Below, one piece after another: positions 19,273 through 29,238 of a stretch of 64,000 nucleotides of DNA. A program made the position numbers and the translations under genes. How positions within the stretch are numbered: the first letter of the stretch is position 1; each line of letters begins with the position of its first letter. The notes under the pieces were generated by a model. It searched no databases and was not told where the DNA came from. It saw nothing but the letters and a program-made list of their open reading frames with translations. The DNA is from Roseospirillum parvum (GTDB lineage: Bacteria > Pseudomonadota > Alphaproteobacteria > Rhodospirillales > Rhodospirillaceae), in NCBI RefSeq assembly GCF_900100455.1, contig NZ_FNCV01000001.1, forward strand, positions 413,093 through 477,092. Reading direction: 5' to 3'.

Positions 19273-20147
19273 CCGCCCGATCCTTCCGCCAGTCCGTGAA
19301 ATGGGGCCTGGAAGCCGCCGCCCTGGGCCTTGCCTTCGGGCTGTTCCGCCTGCTGCCGGTGGATGCTGCCTCGGCCCTGGGCGGCAGGCTGGGCCGGGCC
19401 ATCGGACCGCGCAGTGGCGTGCACCGGGTGGGCCGGCGCAATCTGGCCGCCGCCCTGCCCGAACTGGACGAGGCCCGGCGCGAGGCGGTGTTGCGCGGCA
19501 TGTGGGACAACCTGGGCCGCGTCATCGCCGAGGTGCCACATCTCGACAAGATGGGCGACCCGGCGCGGCTGGAGGTGGTCGGGGCCGAGCATGTCGCCCC
19601 GATCCAGGACGGTGGCCCCTCGATCTTCGCGTCCGGCCATCTGGCCAACTGGGAGGTGCTGGGACCGGCCGCGGCCAAGCACGGCATTGTCCTCGATGTG
19701 GTCTACCGGGCGGCCAACAACCCGTGGCTCGGCTGGCTGTATGATCGCCGCCGCCCGCACCCCGAGAGCCGACTGATCCCCAAGGGCAGCGAGGGTGCCC
19801 GTCAGGCCCTGAAAGCATTGCGCGAGGGCCGCCACCTGGGCCTGCTGGTCGACCAGAAAATGAACGACGGCATCGAGCTTCCCTTCTTCGGACGTCCCGC
19901 CATGACCGCCCCGGCCACCGCCCAGATGGCCCTGCGCTTCAAATGCCCGGTCCTCCCGGTCCAGGTGGAACGCCTGAACGGCGCCCGCTTCCGGGTCACC
20001 GTCCACCCGCCCCTGGACCTGCCCGACAGCGGCGACCGCGAAACCGACGCCCGACAGATGATGACCCGCTTGAACCACCTGCTGGAAACCTGGATCCGCC
20101 AACATCCCGAACAATGGCTGTGGGTCCACCGTCGCTGGAAAGACTGA
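19269..20147 (+). CDS. lpxL: lipid A lauroyl acyltransferase (LpxL/HtrB family)
   Basis: Inner-membrane acyltransferase that adds a secondary acyl chain to lipid A. It has 292 residues, starts with GTG and overlaps lpxK by four bases. The N-terminal hydrophobic segment (about 12-30) anchors the protein. The HX4E catalytic pair is His124 and Glu129 in ASGHLANWEVL, and the LIPKGSEGARQALKALREG block follows. LpxL and LpxM cannot be told apart with certainty, so the symbol is tentative. A composite terminator repeat follows. Confidence 0.88.
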   Translation: MTARSFRQSVKWGLEAAALGLAFGLFRLLPVDAASALGGRLGRAIGPRSGVHRVGRRNLAAALPELDEARREAVLRGMWDNLGRVIAEVPHLDKMGDPARLEVVGAEHVAPIQDGGPSIFASGHLANWEVLGPAAAKHGIVLDVVYRAANNPWLGWLYDRRRPHPESRLIPKGSEGARQALKALREGRHLGLLVDQKMNDGIELPFFGRPAMTAPATAQMALRFKCPVLPVQVERLNGARFRVTVHPPLDLPDSGDRETDARQMMTRLNHLLETWIRQHPEQWLWVHRRWKD

Positions 20148-20164
20148 GGCCGGGCGGCCACGCC

Positions 20165-20345
20165 AAGGGGGCGCTGCCCCCTTGGAACCCCCGCCGGGGG
20201 GACCAGGGGCCCCCCCGGACCCCCGCCGTGACTCAAAAACCCGCCAGGGGGGCAAGCCCCCTGGCGGGTTTTTGACTCATGGTGGGGTCTGGGGAGGCCT
20301 CCCGGCCTCCCCAGCGGGGATTTCAAAGGGGCGGCGCCCCCTTGG
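20165..20345. repeat. composite intergenic element, copy 2 (with terminator)
   Basis: The left module (20165-20228) and the inverted right module (20281-20345) flank a hairpin (20235-20273). It lies between the convergent lpxL-like and aat genes. It is nearly identical to copy 4 (48881-49060) outside the central hairpin. It fills almost all of the 212-bp gap and no gene is seen. Confidence 0.88.
20235..20273. terminator. bidirectional hairpin terminator
   Basis: Perfect 17-bp arms AAAAACCCGCCAGGGGG and CCCCCTGGCGGGTTTTT with loop GCAAG. The A-run and T-run at either side make it work as an intrinsic terminator on both strands between convergent genes. Confidence 0.85.
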
Positions 20346-20359
20346 TGTGGCCGCCGGCC

Positions 20360-20968
20360 TCAGTCTTCCGGCAGGGCGTGGAAGTCGGCGGGGGTTTCCA
20401 GGGCCTGGCGCAGGCGTTGGTGGTAGTCGAGCCGTGGGATGTCGACGGCGCCGAAGCGCAGCAGGTGGGGGTTGGTGAACTGGGTGTCGAACAGGGTGAA
20501 GCCGCCGAAGGTGAGGCGCTTGACCAGATGCACCAGGGCCACCTTGCTGGCTTCCGGCACCCGGCTGAACATGCTTTCGCCGAAGAAGGCGCCGGCCAGG
20601 GCCAGTCCGTAGATGCCGCCGACCAGCCGCTCGCCCTGCCAGGTTTCCACGCTGTGGGCCAGCCCCAGGCGGTGGAGCTGGACGAACAGGCGTTCGATCT
20701 CGGGATTGATCCAGGTTTCCGGGCGGTCCTCGGTGGCTTCGGCGCAGCCGGCGATGGTTTGTTCGAAGGCCCGGTTGACGGTGACCCGGAAGGGTTGGCG
20801 GCGCAGCACCTTGGCCAGCGAGCGGGGGACGTGGAAGGTGTCGAGCGGCAGGATGCCCCGTTCCTCGGGGTCGACCCAGTAGACGTCGGGGTCGTGGCGG
20901 GCCTTGGCCATGGGGAACACCCCGATGGTGTAGGCCCGGACCACCAGTTCCGGGGTCAGCTCGCTCAC
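20360..20968 (-). CDS. aat: leucyl/phenylalanyl-tRNA-protein transferase
   Basis: Adds Leu or Phe to N-terminal Lys/Arg of proteins, marking them for ClpAP degradation (N-end rule). It has 202 residues. Conserved blocks are GVFPMAKARHDPDVYWVDPEE, RVTVNRAFEQTIAGCA and VGGIYGLALAGAFFGESMFS. It starts with GTG 34 bp after accC. The order accB-accC-aat is frequent in alphaproteobacteria, probably one operon. Confidence 0.96.
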   Translation of the reverse strand: MSELTPELVVRAYTIGVFPMAKARHDPDVYWVDPEERGILPLDTFHVPRSLAKVLRRQPFRVTVNRAFEQTIAGCAEATEDRPETWINPEIERLFVQLHRLGLAHSVETWQGERLVGGIYGLALAGAFFGESMFSRVPEASKVALVHLVKRLTFGGFTLFDTQFTNPHLLRFGAVDIPRLDYHQRLRQALETPADFHALPED

Positions 20969-21002
20969 CGGGGCGTGTCCCTCCGCCCGTCCGCCAGCGG
21001 GA

Positions 21003-22355
<1,353 letters not shown>

Positions 22356-22375
22356 GTTGTCAGCTCCGGCCCCGC

Positions 22376-22819
22376 TCACTCGACGATGACCAGCGGTTCA
22401 CCGTACTCCACCGCCTGCCCGTCGCCGACCAGGATGCGGGTGATTCGGCCGCCGACCTCGGCGCGCACCGGGTTGAAGGTCTTCATGGCCTCGATCAGGA
22501 ACAGGGTCTGGCCCTTGCTGATGCTGTCGCCGACCTGGACGAAGGGCGGCGCGCCGGGCTCCGGGGCGACGTAGACGACGCCGACCATGGGCGCCTTGAT
22601 GGCCCCCGGGTGGCTCGCCGGGTCGGCCTCGCCGGCCGCGTCGGCGCTGGCGGCGGCCGGGGCGGCGGCGCCGACCGGCGCGGCCATGTAGCTGACGGCC
22701 GGGGCCGACTTGGCGACCCGGATGCGCACCTCGTCGGTCTGGTATTCGATTTCGGTCAGCCCGGTGTCGTCGAGAAGCTCGGCCAGTTGGCGCACGGCGT
22801 CGTGATCGATGGTGGTCAT
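22376..22819 (-). CDS. accB: acetyl-CoA carboxylase biotin carboxyl carrier protein
   Basis: Carries the biotin between the carboxylase and transferase active sites. It has 147 residues: an N-terminal helical part, an Ala/Pro-rich flexible linker (about 38-70) and the C-terminal biotinyl domain with Lys113 in LIEAMKTFN. Its stop lies 20 bp before the accC ATG. A 19-base homopolymer tract lies 32 bp upstream of its ATG. Confidence 0.96.
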   Translation of the reverse strand: MTTIDHDAVRQLAELLDDTGLTEIEYQTDEVRIRVAKSAPAVSYMAAPVGAAAPAAASADAAGEADPASHPGAIKAPMVGVVYVAPEPGAPPFVQVGDSISKGQTLFLIEAMKTFNPVRAEVGGRITRILVGDGQAVEYGEPLVIVE

Positions 22820-22850
22820 GGCGGGTGTCTTTGCTCGGCTCGCGTCTTGA

Positions 22851-22869
22851 GGGGGGGGGGGGGGGGGGG
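22851..22869. repeat. homopolymer tract of 19 G (C on the coding strand)
   Basis: An uninterrupted G19 run (22851-22869), followed by C and GGGG, fills the short aroQ-accB intergenic space. On the transcribed strand it is a C19 run 32 bp before the accB ATG. Such tracts are hypermutable by slippage and are also hard to sequence, so the length should be treated as approximate. Confidence 0.95.
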
Positions 22870-22874
22870 CGGGG

Positions 22875-23333
22875 TCAGGTCGTATCGGCGATCTGGCCAG
22901 CCAGATGGCGGGTGAGGGCGATCAGGGCGAGGCGATAGCCCTCGGCCCCGAGGCCGGCGATCACGCCCAGCGCCGCCTGGGCGGTGAAGGAGTGGCGGCG
23001 GAAGTCCTCCCGCTGGTGGAGGTTGGACAGGTGCACTTCGATGGTCGGCAACTCGGCCGCCAGCAGGGCGTCGAGCAGGCCGACCGAGGTATGGGTCAGG
23101 GCCGCCGGATTGAGGATCAGGCCGTCGTTCAGGTTGCGGGCCTGCTGGATCCAGGTGATCAGTTCGCCCTCGTGGTTGCTCTGGCGGAAGTCCAGCTCCA
23201 CCCCCAACTCATCGGCGGTGGCGCGGCACATCTCGGCGATGTCGTCCAGCGTCTGGCGGCCGTAGACCTCCGGCTGGCGGGTGCCCAGCAGGTTGAGGTT
23301 GGGTCCGTTGAGGACGAGGAGACTGAACGACAC
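22875..23333 (-). CDS. aroQ: type II 3-dehydroquinate dehydratase
   Basis: Third step of the shikimate pathway. It has 152 residues from the GTG at 23333, placing SFSLLVLNGPNLNLLGTRQP at the N-terminus, as the family requires. Catalytic Tyr24 is in EVYGRQTL, His81 in NPAALTHTSVGL and His101 in EVHLSN; the mobile loop Arg precedes Tyr24. The protein forms a dodecamer in other bacteria. It is first in the aroQ-accB-accC-aat run. The 312-bp gap upstream, shared with divergent thiSG, holds a perfect 8-bp palindrome (GCGGCTCA-TAT-TGAGCCGC, 23520-23538). No TPP riboswitch core was seen there. Confidence 0.94.
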   Translation of the reverse strand: MSFSLLVLNGPNLNLLGTRQPEVYGRQTLDDIAEMCRATADELGVELDFRQSNHEGELITWIQQARNLNDGLILNPAALTHTSVGLLDALLAAELPTIEVHLSNLHQREDFRRHSFTAQAALGVIAGLGAEGYRLALIALTRHLAGQIADTT

Positions 23334-23645
23334 GGGGGCCGGTCCGGAGCGGAAGGGCAAGGGGACGGGGCCTTTCAGGGTGGGCCCGTTCGAAGGTGAA
23401 CGGTCAGGGTATAGCACAGGCCGCCGGGCTGGCAAACATCGCGCGCGGGGCCGAGTCGCCGCGCCCCGCGGGGAGGTCGGGCGGACGCCGGGGCCGGGCG
23501 GGTTGCACGGCCCGGCGGGGCGGCTCATATTGAGCCGCATCATCTGAAGTTCGCTCCGGGCCGGGGTCGGCGCCCGCCCTTTTGGCGCGCCCGGCCGCCC
23601 CCGTGCCCCACCCCATCCCCAATCATCGCAGCCCCCGGAACCCCC

Positions 23646-24629
23646 ATGCAGATCACCCTCAATGGCGACTCCCGCACCGTCGACCCCGACACCACCGTGG
23701 CCGGTCTTCTGACCGCCGCCGGGCTTGACCCGGCCAAGGTGGCGGTGGAGCGCAACCGCGAGATCGTGCCGCGCAGCACCTACGACGCGGTGGCCCTGAG
23801 CGACGGCGACCAGCTCGAGGTGGTGCACTTCATCGGCGGCGGCGACACCACGCCGGAGGCCGCCGACAGCTTCGAGGTGGCGGGCCGGCGCTTCACCTCG
23901 CGCCTGTTGGTCGGCACCGGCAAGTACAAGGATTTCGAGGAGACCGCCCGGGCCCTGGAGGCCAGCGGGGCGGAGATCGTCACGGTGGCGGTGCGTCGGG
24001 TCAACGTGACCGACCCCAGCCAGCCCATGCTGGTCGATTACGTCGACCCCAAGCGCTACACCTACCTGCCCAACACCGCCGGCTGCTTCACCGCCGAGGA
24101 CGCCGTGCGCACCCTGCGTCTGGCCCGCGAGGCCGGCGGCTGGGATCTGGTCAAGCTGGAGGTGCTGGGCGACACCAAGACCCTGTACCCCAACATGACC
24201 GAAACCCTGGCGGCGGCGGAGACGCTGATCGCCGAGGGCTTCAAGGTGATGGTCTACTGCTCCGACGACCCGATCATGGCCAAACGGCTGGAGGACATGG
24301 GCTGCGTGGCGATCATGCCGCTGGGCTCGCTGATCGGCTCGGGGCTGGGCATCCTCAACCCGGTGACCATCCGCCTGATCAAGGAAAGCGTCAGCGTGCC
24401 GGTGCTGGTCGATGCCGGGGTGGGGGCGGCGTCGGACGCCGCCGTGGCCATGGAGCTGGGCTGCGACGGGGTGCTGCTGAACACCGCCATCGCCGGGGCC
24501 AAGGACCCCATCGCCATGGCCCGGGCCATGAAACTGGCCGTCGAGGCCGGGCGGCTGTCCTATCTGGCCGGGCGCATCGGCCGCAAGCAGTACGCCGACC
24601 CCAGTTCGCCGCTGGCCGGGCTGATTTAG
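23646..24629 (+). CDS. thiSG: ThiS-ThiG fusion (thiazole synthase with sulfur carrier)
   Basis: Single polypeptide of 327 residues. It combines the ThiS sulfur carrier (1-66) and thiazole synthase ThiG (about 75-327), which build the thiazole phosphate of thiamine. ThiS normally needs a free C-terminal Gly-Gly for thiocarboxylate formation; here it is internal ([10 protein letters not shown], residues 64-66). ThiG's Schiff-base Lys170 is in [10 protein letters not shown], and the [10 protein letters not shown] and [17 protein letters not shown] blocks are intact. Fusions of this type are known as bifunctional carrier/synthase proteins in alphaproteobacteria. No other thi genes are nearby. Confidence 0.95.
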   Translation: MQITLNGDSRTVDPDTTVAGLLTAAGLDPAKVAVERNREIVPRSTYDAVALSDGDQLEVVHFIGGGDTTPEAADSFEVAGRRFTSRLLVGTGKYKDFEETARALEASGAEIVTVAVRRVNVTDPSQPMLVDYVDPKRYTYLPNTAGCFTAEDAVRTLRLAREAGGWDLVKLEVLGDTKTLYPNMTETLAAAETLIAEGFKVMVYCSDDPIMAKRLEDMGCVAIMPLGSLIGSGLGILNPVTIRLIKESVSVPVLVDAGVGAASDAAVAMELGCDGVLLNTAIAGAKDPIAMARAMKLAVEAGRLSYLAGRIGRKQYADPSSPLAGLI

Positions 24630-24701
24630 AGCACATCCCGAGCCATCCGGGACGGGTTGCCCGAACCGGTTGGCGACGACGATTTGCGTCAATATCAAGA
24701 A

Positions 24702-24747
24702 CCTGGAGCATGCTGCCTGATTCACAAAGCACGCAGCATGCTCCAGG
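24702..24747. repeat. long palindrome (15-bp arms)
   Basis: Perfect arms CCTGGAGCATGCTGC and GCAGCATGCTCCAGG around a 16-base loop, 72 bp after thiSG. There is no T-run, so it is not a standard terminator. It may be part of a mobile or REP-like element together with the palindrome at 24953-25011. Confidence 0.85.
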
Positions 24748-24952
24748 CCGGGGGGGTCTCAGCCGCTTCAGGCCGCCCTGTCGGTGGGGCGGCGGTGTCC
24801 GGGGCGGTCGTCATCGGCCGGTGCGACGACTCCTGGATGACCACCAGGGTTTCGCTTGGGCCAGGGCAGTCACGTCGGCCTCGGGGCAGGCGGTCTTGCC
24901 CAACTCCCCGCCCCCGACTCCCCGGCATGGACCTGCTCCAAATCTGAAATCG

Positions 24953-25011
24953 AGAGCGGATCGTGCGAGATGTGAAGCGCTCCGCGATTCACATCTCGCA
25001 CGATCTGCTCT
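24953..25011. repeat. long palindrome (24-bp arms)
   Basis: Arms 24953-24976 and 24988-25011 pair over 24 positions, with one G-U type mismatch, around an 11-base loop. The arms carry GATCGTGCGAGATGTGAA. It lies 70 bp before the TRAP gene start. The 452-bp thiSG-TRAP gap holds no supported gene; these two palindromes are its only clear structures. Confidence 0.85.
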
Positions 25012-25081
25012 AGAACGTCCCCGGACGCGGACCGCGCGCCGGGCCGCGCCACCCACGGTTTTTTGGCATGGAGAGCAAGGC

Positions 25082-26185
25082 ATGACCAAGCGTGAAATCG
25101 GCCGTCGCGGCTTCCTGGCCGGCACCGCCGGCGGTCTGGTGGCCGGGGCGGCGGGGGGGCTGGCCAAGCCGGCCATCGCCCAGGAGCGCATCGAGTGGAA
25201 CATGGTCATGCCGTGGCCGATGAACGCCCCCGGGGTGGGGGTGAACGCCGGGCGCTTCGCCGAGATGGTCACCGCCATGAGCGGCGGCCGGCTGGTCATC
25301 AAGCTGTTCGGGGCCGGCGAACTGGTGCCGCCGTTCGAGGTGCTGGACGCGGTGCAGAACGATGTCGCCCAGGTCGGCCATGCCTCTCCCTACTACTGGC
25401 AGGGCAAGGCGCCGTCGCTGAACTATTTCACCACCGTGCCCTTTGGCCTGACCGCCTGGGAGTTGGCCGGCTGGCTGTACTTCGGCGAGGGGCAGGCGCT
25501 GTGGGAGGAGGTCTACGCGCCGTTCGGCATCCAGCCCTTCTTCGCCGGCAGTTCGGGGGTGCAGGCCGGCGGCTGGTTCCGCCGCGAGGTCAACACGGTG
25601 GACGACCTGAAGGGCCTCAAGATGCGCATCGCCGGCCTGGGGGGCGAGGTGATGCGCCGCCTGGGCGTGGCCGTGGTGCTGACCCCGCCGGGCGAGATCT
25701 TCCCCGCCCTGCAGTCGGGCACGGTGGATGCCGCCGAGTGGGTGGGGCCGTGGAACGATCTGGCCTTCGGGCTCTACAAGGCGGCGCCCTACTACTACAT
25801 GCCGGCCTTCCACGAGCCCGGGCCGTCGCTGGAGATCATCGTCAACCAGGCCCGCTACCGGGCCCTGCCGGACGATCTTCAGGCCATCATCGCCCACGCC
25901 GCGCAGGCCACCTCGATGGTTTCCATCGCCGACTTCGCCTTCCACAACGTGGTCAGCCTGCAGCCGCTGCTCGACAAGGGCGTGGAGCTGCGCACCTTCA
26001 GCGACGAGATTGTCGAGGCGCTGGGCGAGGCCACCAAGGAAGTGCTGGGCGAGATGGCCGAGCGCGACCCGCTGACCCGCCGGGTGCACGACTCCTTCAC
26101 CGCCTTCAACCAGCAGGCGGCGCGCTACGCCAAGTGGGCCGAGTTGCCCAACCTGATGATGCGCCAGAAGGTGTTGGGAGTCTGA
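25082..26185 (+). CDS. TRAP transporter substrate-binding protein (DctP family)
   Basis: Periplasmic solute-binding protein of 367 residues with a Tat-type signal (RRGFLAG at 8-14, cleavage after PAIA near 33). It shows the DctP features: the KLFGAGELVPPFEVLDAVQ segment, the LKGLKMRIAGLGGEVMRRLG block with the substrate Arg, and QSGTVDAAEWVGPWND. The Trp and Tyr-rich pocket resembles TRAP proteins for 2-oxo acids or other carboxylates. The DctQ and DctM membrane subunits are not adjacent, so the transporter partner is elsewhere. The Tat signal suggests export in folded form. Confidence 0.92.
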   Translation: MTKREIGRRGFLAGTAGGLVAGAAGGLAKPAIAQERIEWNMVMPWPMNAPGVGVNAGRFAEMVTAMSGGRLVIKLFGAGELVPPFEVLDAVQNDVAQVGHASPYYWQGKAPSLNYFTTVPFGLTAWELAGWLYFGEGQALWEEVYAPFGIQPFFAGSSGVQAGGWFRREVNTVDDLKGLKMRIAGLGGEVMRRLGVAVVLTPPGEIFPALQSGTVDAAEWVGPWNDLAFGLYKAAPYYYMPAFHEPGPSLEIIVNQARYRALPDDLQAIIAHAAQATSMVSIADFAFHNVVSLQPLLDKGVELRTFSDEIVEALGEATKEVLGEMAERDPLTRRVHDSFTAFNQQAARYAKWAELPNLMMRQKVLGV

Positions 26186-26194
26186 GGGCGTTGG

Positions 26195-26266
26195 GGGCGG
26201 CCGCGCGCCGCCCCCTCTTCCCGATGATCCGGGCGGCCGCGCGCCGCCCCCGCTTCCCGATGATCC
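26195..26266. repeat. 36-bp tandem repeat, two copies
   Basis: Units 26195-26230 and 26231-26266 are identical except for one base (CCCCCT versus CCCCCG). Each holds a GGGCGG/CCGCCC stem followed by CTTCCCGATGATCC. They fill the space between convergent TRAP and ATPase zeta genes and may supply stem-loops at both 3' ends. Confidence 0.92.
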
Positions 26267-26284
26267 GGGCGGGGGCGCCGTCGC

Positions 26285-26650
26285 CTACAGGGTGTCGTCG
26301 ACGATGTGCTGCTGGCCGCTCTCGATCTCGTCCTGGATCTGGCGCAGGGCTTCGTCCTGGCACTTGTCGAGGCGGATTCGCAGCCGGCCGGCGGTGGTTT
26401 CCAGGTCGTTGGCGGTCATGTCCGCCAGCACCTTGCGGATCACGTCGTCGTCGCCCTTTTCCTCGAAGTCGGCTTCGATGACCTGACGGGCGTAGGCCTC
26501 GGCCCCGCCGCCGGCCAGGCCCATCTCGCCGGCCGCCCACAGGCCGAACAGCTTGTTGCGCCGCACCGTCACCTTGAAGCGGATGTTCTCGTCGAGCTGG
26601 TACTTGGTCTCGAAGCCTTTTTCGCGCTGCTGCCAGGCATCGTCGGACAT
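26285..26650 (-). CDS. F1Fo-ATPase inhibitor zeta subunit (DUF1476)
   Basis: 121-residue helical protein of the alphaproteobacterial zeta family, which blocks ATP hydrolysis by the F1Fo ATP synthase through an inhibitory N-terminus. The N-terminal half shows WQQREKGFETKYQLDENIRF and VRRNKLFGLWAAGEMGL, and the rest is charged and helical. The family is restricted to alphaproteobacteria, which helps place the organism. Whether zeta inhibits in this species cannot be read from sequence. It is divergent from the NRDE gene (131-bp gap). Confidence 0.9.
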   Translation of the reverse strand: MSDDAWQQREKGFETKYQLDENIRFKVTVRRNKLFGLWAAGEMGLAGGGAEAYARQVIEADFEEKGDDDVIRKVLADMTANDLETTAGRLRIRLDKCQDEALRQIQDEIESGQQHIVDDTL

Positions 26651-26781
26651 GGTTGCTGGTCCCTCGGGTGGCCTTTGGAATCATCGGGTTTGTCGGGAAG
26701 GGTGGGTCCGGTATACACAAAGCGGCCCGGGGCGTGCACCCGGTTTTTCGTCCGTTCGCATCGACAAGGCCCGCAAACCCG

Positions 26782-27579
26782 ATGTGCACCGTTGTCCTGC
26801 TCGTTCGTCCGGGGCACGACTGGCCGCTGCTGCTGGCCGGCAACCGCGACGAGATGGCCGATCGACCATGGCGCGCCCCGGCCCGCCACTGGCCGGACCG
26901 GCCGCATGTGGTCGGCGGGCTCGACGTGTCGGGCGGCGGCAGTTGGCTGGCCCTGAACGACGCCGGGGTGGTGGCCACGGTGCTCAACCGGGCCGGCACC
27001 CTGGGGCCGGCGGTCGGCAAGCGGACCCGGGGCGAGTTGGTGCTGGAAGCCCTGGAGCACGCCGAGGCGGCGGCCGCCGCCGAGGCCCTGGCCGACCTCG
27101 ATCCCGATGCCTTCCGTCCCTTCAACCTGGTGGTGGCCGATGCCGTCGGCGCCTTCCTGGTCACCCACCGGGCGGCCTCCGTCGAGGTGACGGCGGTGCC
27201 GCCGGGGCTGCACCTTTTGACCGCCCACGAATTGAACGACAGTGACGCCGATCCCCGGATCGCCCGTCACCTGCCGCGCTTCCGCGCCGCCCCGGCGCCG
27301 CGGCCGGGCCCGGACCCGGCCGACTGGGGAGCCTGGCCGGTGCTGCTGGCCGAAACCGGCGATGGTCCGGCGCTCCATCGGGTGCCGGGCAGCGCGCTGA
27401 GTTTCCAGATGGAAACCGGCTTCGGCACGCGCTCCTCGGCGCTCATCGCCCTGCCCGCCGATCCCGCCGTGCGGCCGCTGTGGCTGGGCACCGCCGGGCC
27501 GCCGGAGGAGTCGCCTTTCCGGCCGCTCGACCTGGATGACCGGGGGGAGTCGTCCAGGGGCTTCCCAGGTGGCGGGTGA
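26782..27579 (+). CDS. NRDE-family (TANGO2-like) protein
   Basis: 265-residue protein with the family-defining N-terminus MCTVVLL and NRDE (residues 21-24) in AGNRDEMADRPW. The Cys2 is exposed after Met removal, as in N-terminal nucleophile-like folds. The C-terminal TRSSALIAL segment is also typical. Family members such as human TANGO2 are linked to haem or lipid trafficking, but the bacterial function is unproven. Monocistronic. Confidence 0.85.
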   Translation: MCTVVLLVRPGHDWPLLLAGNRDEMADRPWRAPARHWPDRPHVVGGLDVSGGGSWLALNDAGVVATVLNRAGTLGPAVGKRTRGELVLEALEHAEAAAAAEALADLDPDAFRPFNLVVADAVGAFLVTHRAASVEVTAVPPGLHLLTAHELNDSDADPRIARHLPRFRAAPAPRPGPDPADWGAWPVLLAETGDGPALHRVPGSALSFQMETGFGTRSSALIALPADPAVRPLWLGTAGPPEESPFRPLDLDDRGESSRGFPGGG

Positions 27580-27661
27580 CATCATATAGTCATATTTCAT
27601 GCCGCCGTTCCGTTGTCGGCTGCCCCTCCGCCTCTCCCCCTGTTCGCCCCCCCGATCCACC

Positions 27662-28000
27662 ATGACCGACCTTGGCCGAGCCGCCACCGACCTTTCGGAC
27701 AGCCCGGATGCCAGCCCTGCCGCCATGCCCGAGATGACCCCGACCGATTTCAAGACCTGGCGCAAATCGCTGGGGATGTCGCAGAAGCAGGCCGCCGAGG
27801 CCCTGGGCCTGAAGCGTCGCGTGGTGCAGTACTACGAAAAGGGCGAGCGCGACGGCGACAAGGTGGACATCCCCAAGTCGGTGCGTCTGGCCTGCTGGGC
27901 CCTGGCCCAGGGGGTCAGCGACTACCGCGGGCCATTGAAGGCGCCGCGCACCGAACTGCCCGAGCCCAAGAAGGCGCCCCAGCCGCCGGCCGGCGAGTGA
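27662..28000 (+). CDS. small XRE-family helix-turn-helix protein
   Basis: 112-residue protein with a single helix-turn-helix (about 28-62: DFKTWRKSLGMSQKQAAEAL then GLKRRVVQYYEKGER) and a Pro-rich tail. The XRE family binds DNA; targets are unknown. No toxin partner is adjacent, so a toxin-antitoxin role is unlikely. The ATG at 27662 is chosen; one at 27725 would leave only the domain. An AT-rich box (TATAGTCATATTT) at about 27586-27598 could be its promoter. It precedes the purine operon by 193 bp. Confidence 0.75.
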   Translation: MTDLGRAATDLSDSPDASPAAMPEMTPTDFKTWRKSLGMSQKQAAEALGLKRRVVQYYEKGERDGDKVDIPKSVRLACWALAQGVSDYRGPLKAPRTELPEPKKAPQPPAGE

Positions 28001-28193
28001 ACGGGCCAGGCCTTGTCGTGTCCCTGATCGTCCCCCCGATCCGCACGTTGCCGGGCGGCGGCGGGGCTGCTATATGGGGCGTTCCTGATCCTTGACCCCT
28101 GACCGCGTGCCGATCCTCTCGGCGACCGCCGACCGGCCCCTTGATCGTCGAGGGGTGGCCGGGGGGCGGATTGTCTTTCGGAGCCCCCATCCC

Positions 28194-28961
28194 ATGAAGC
28201 GTCGCCGCCAGATCTACGAAGGCAAGGCCAAGGTCCTGTTCGAGGGGCCGGAGCCGGGCACGGTGATCCAGTACTTCAAGGACGATGCCACCGCCTTCAA
28301 CAACAAGAAGAAGGGCGTCATCACCGGCAAGGGCGTGCTGAACAACCGGATCAGCGAATACCTGATGACCCGGCTGGGCGAGGTCGGCGTGCCGACCCAC
28401 TTCATCCGCCGCCTGAACATGCGCGAGCAGCTGGTGCGCGAGGTGGAGATCGTGCCCATCGAGGTGGTGGTGCGCAACGTCGCCGCCGGCTCGCTGTCCA
28501 AGCGCTTCGGCATTCCCGAGGGGACGCCGCTGCCGCGCGCCGTCATCGAGTACTACTACAAGAACGACGAGCTGGACGATCCGATGTGCTCGGAAGAGCA
28601 CATCACCGCCTTCGGCTGGGCCACGGTGGGCGAGATCGACGAGATCGTGTCCCTGACCATCCGGGTCAACGATTTCCTGTGTGGCCTGTTCCTCGGCATC
28701 GGCATCCGGCTGGTCGACTTCAAGTTGGAGTTCGGCCGCCTGTACCACGACAACGGCGACATCCAACTGGTGCTGGCCGACGAGATCAGCCCCGACAACT
28801 GCCGCCTGTGGGACATCGCGACCAACGAGAAGATGGACAAGGACCGCTTCCGCCGCGACATGGGCAAGGTGGAAGAGGCCTACCAGGAAGTGGCGCGGCG
28901 CCTGGGCATCCTGCCCGAAAGCGGCCCCGCCGACGCGCGCTCCACCGACACCATCCAGTGA
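28194..28961 (+). CDS. purC: SAICAR synthetase
   Basis: Eighth step of IMP synthesis, joining aspartate to CAIR with ATP. It has 255 residues; [14 protein letters not shown] begins the ATP-binding fold, and [20 protein letters not shown] and [11 protein letters not shown] are the catalytic blocks. It heads purC-purS-purQ-purL. No PurR site or purine riboswitch was seen in the 193-bp upstream gap. Confidence 0.97.
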   Translation: MKRRRQIYEGKAKVLFEGPEPGTVIQYFKDDATAFNNKKKGVITGKGVLNNRISEYLMTRLGEVGVPTHFIRRLNMREQLVREVEIVPIEVVVRNVAAGSLSKRFGIPEGTPLPRAVIEYYYKNDELDDPMCSEEHITAFGWATVGEIDEIVSLTIRVNDFLCGLFLGIGIRLVDFKLEFGRLYHDNGDIQLVLADEISPDNCRLWDIATNEKMDKDRFRRDMGKVEEAYQEVARRLGILPESGPADARSTDTIQ

Positions 28962-28991
28962 CCCTCAAAAGACCAAGCGGAGAGCCAAAAG

Positions 28992-29234
28992 GTGAAAGCC
29001 ACCGTCCACGTCACCCTGAAGAACGGCGTTCTTGATCCGCAAGGCAAGGCGGTGCAGTCGGCCCTGGGCGGGCTGGGCTTCGCCGGCGTCGAGGAGGTCC
29101 GCCAGGGCAAGGTGATCGAGCTGACCCTGGCCGAGACCGACCCCGAGGCGGCACGGGCCAGCGTCGAGAAGATGTGCCGCGAGCTGCTCGCCAACACGGT
29201 GATCGAAGACTACCGCGTGGACATCGAGGGGTAG
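28992..29234 (+). CDS. purS: phosphoribosylformylglycinamidine synthase subunit PurS
   Basis: Small 80-residue structural subunit that bridges PurL and PurQ. It starts with [23 protein letters not shown] is the family signature. It lies 30 bp after purC and 4 bp before purQ. Confidence 0.96.
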   Translation: MKATVHVTLKNGVLDPQGKAVQSALGGLGFAGVEEVRQGKVIELTLAETDPEAARASVEKMCRELLANTVIEDYRVDIEG

Positions 29235-29238
29235 GGAC

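Noticed and set aside
22851-22869. Coding homopolymer phase-variable gene
   Set aside because: The tract is between the aroQ stop and the accB start, so it cannot shift a reading frame; only spacing effects are possible.
23520-23538. TPP riboswitch before thiSG
   Set aside because: The gap was checked and lacks the CTGAGA-type core; only an 8-bp palindrome is present.
27662-28000. Antitoxin of a toxin-antitoxin pair
   Set aside because: It is an XRE protein, but no small toxin gene is adjacent on either side.
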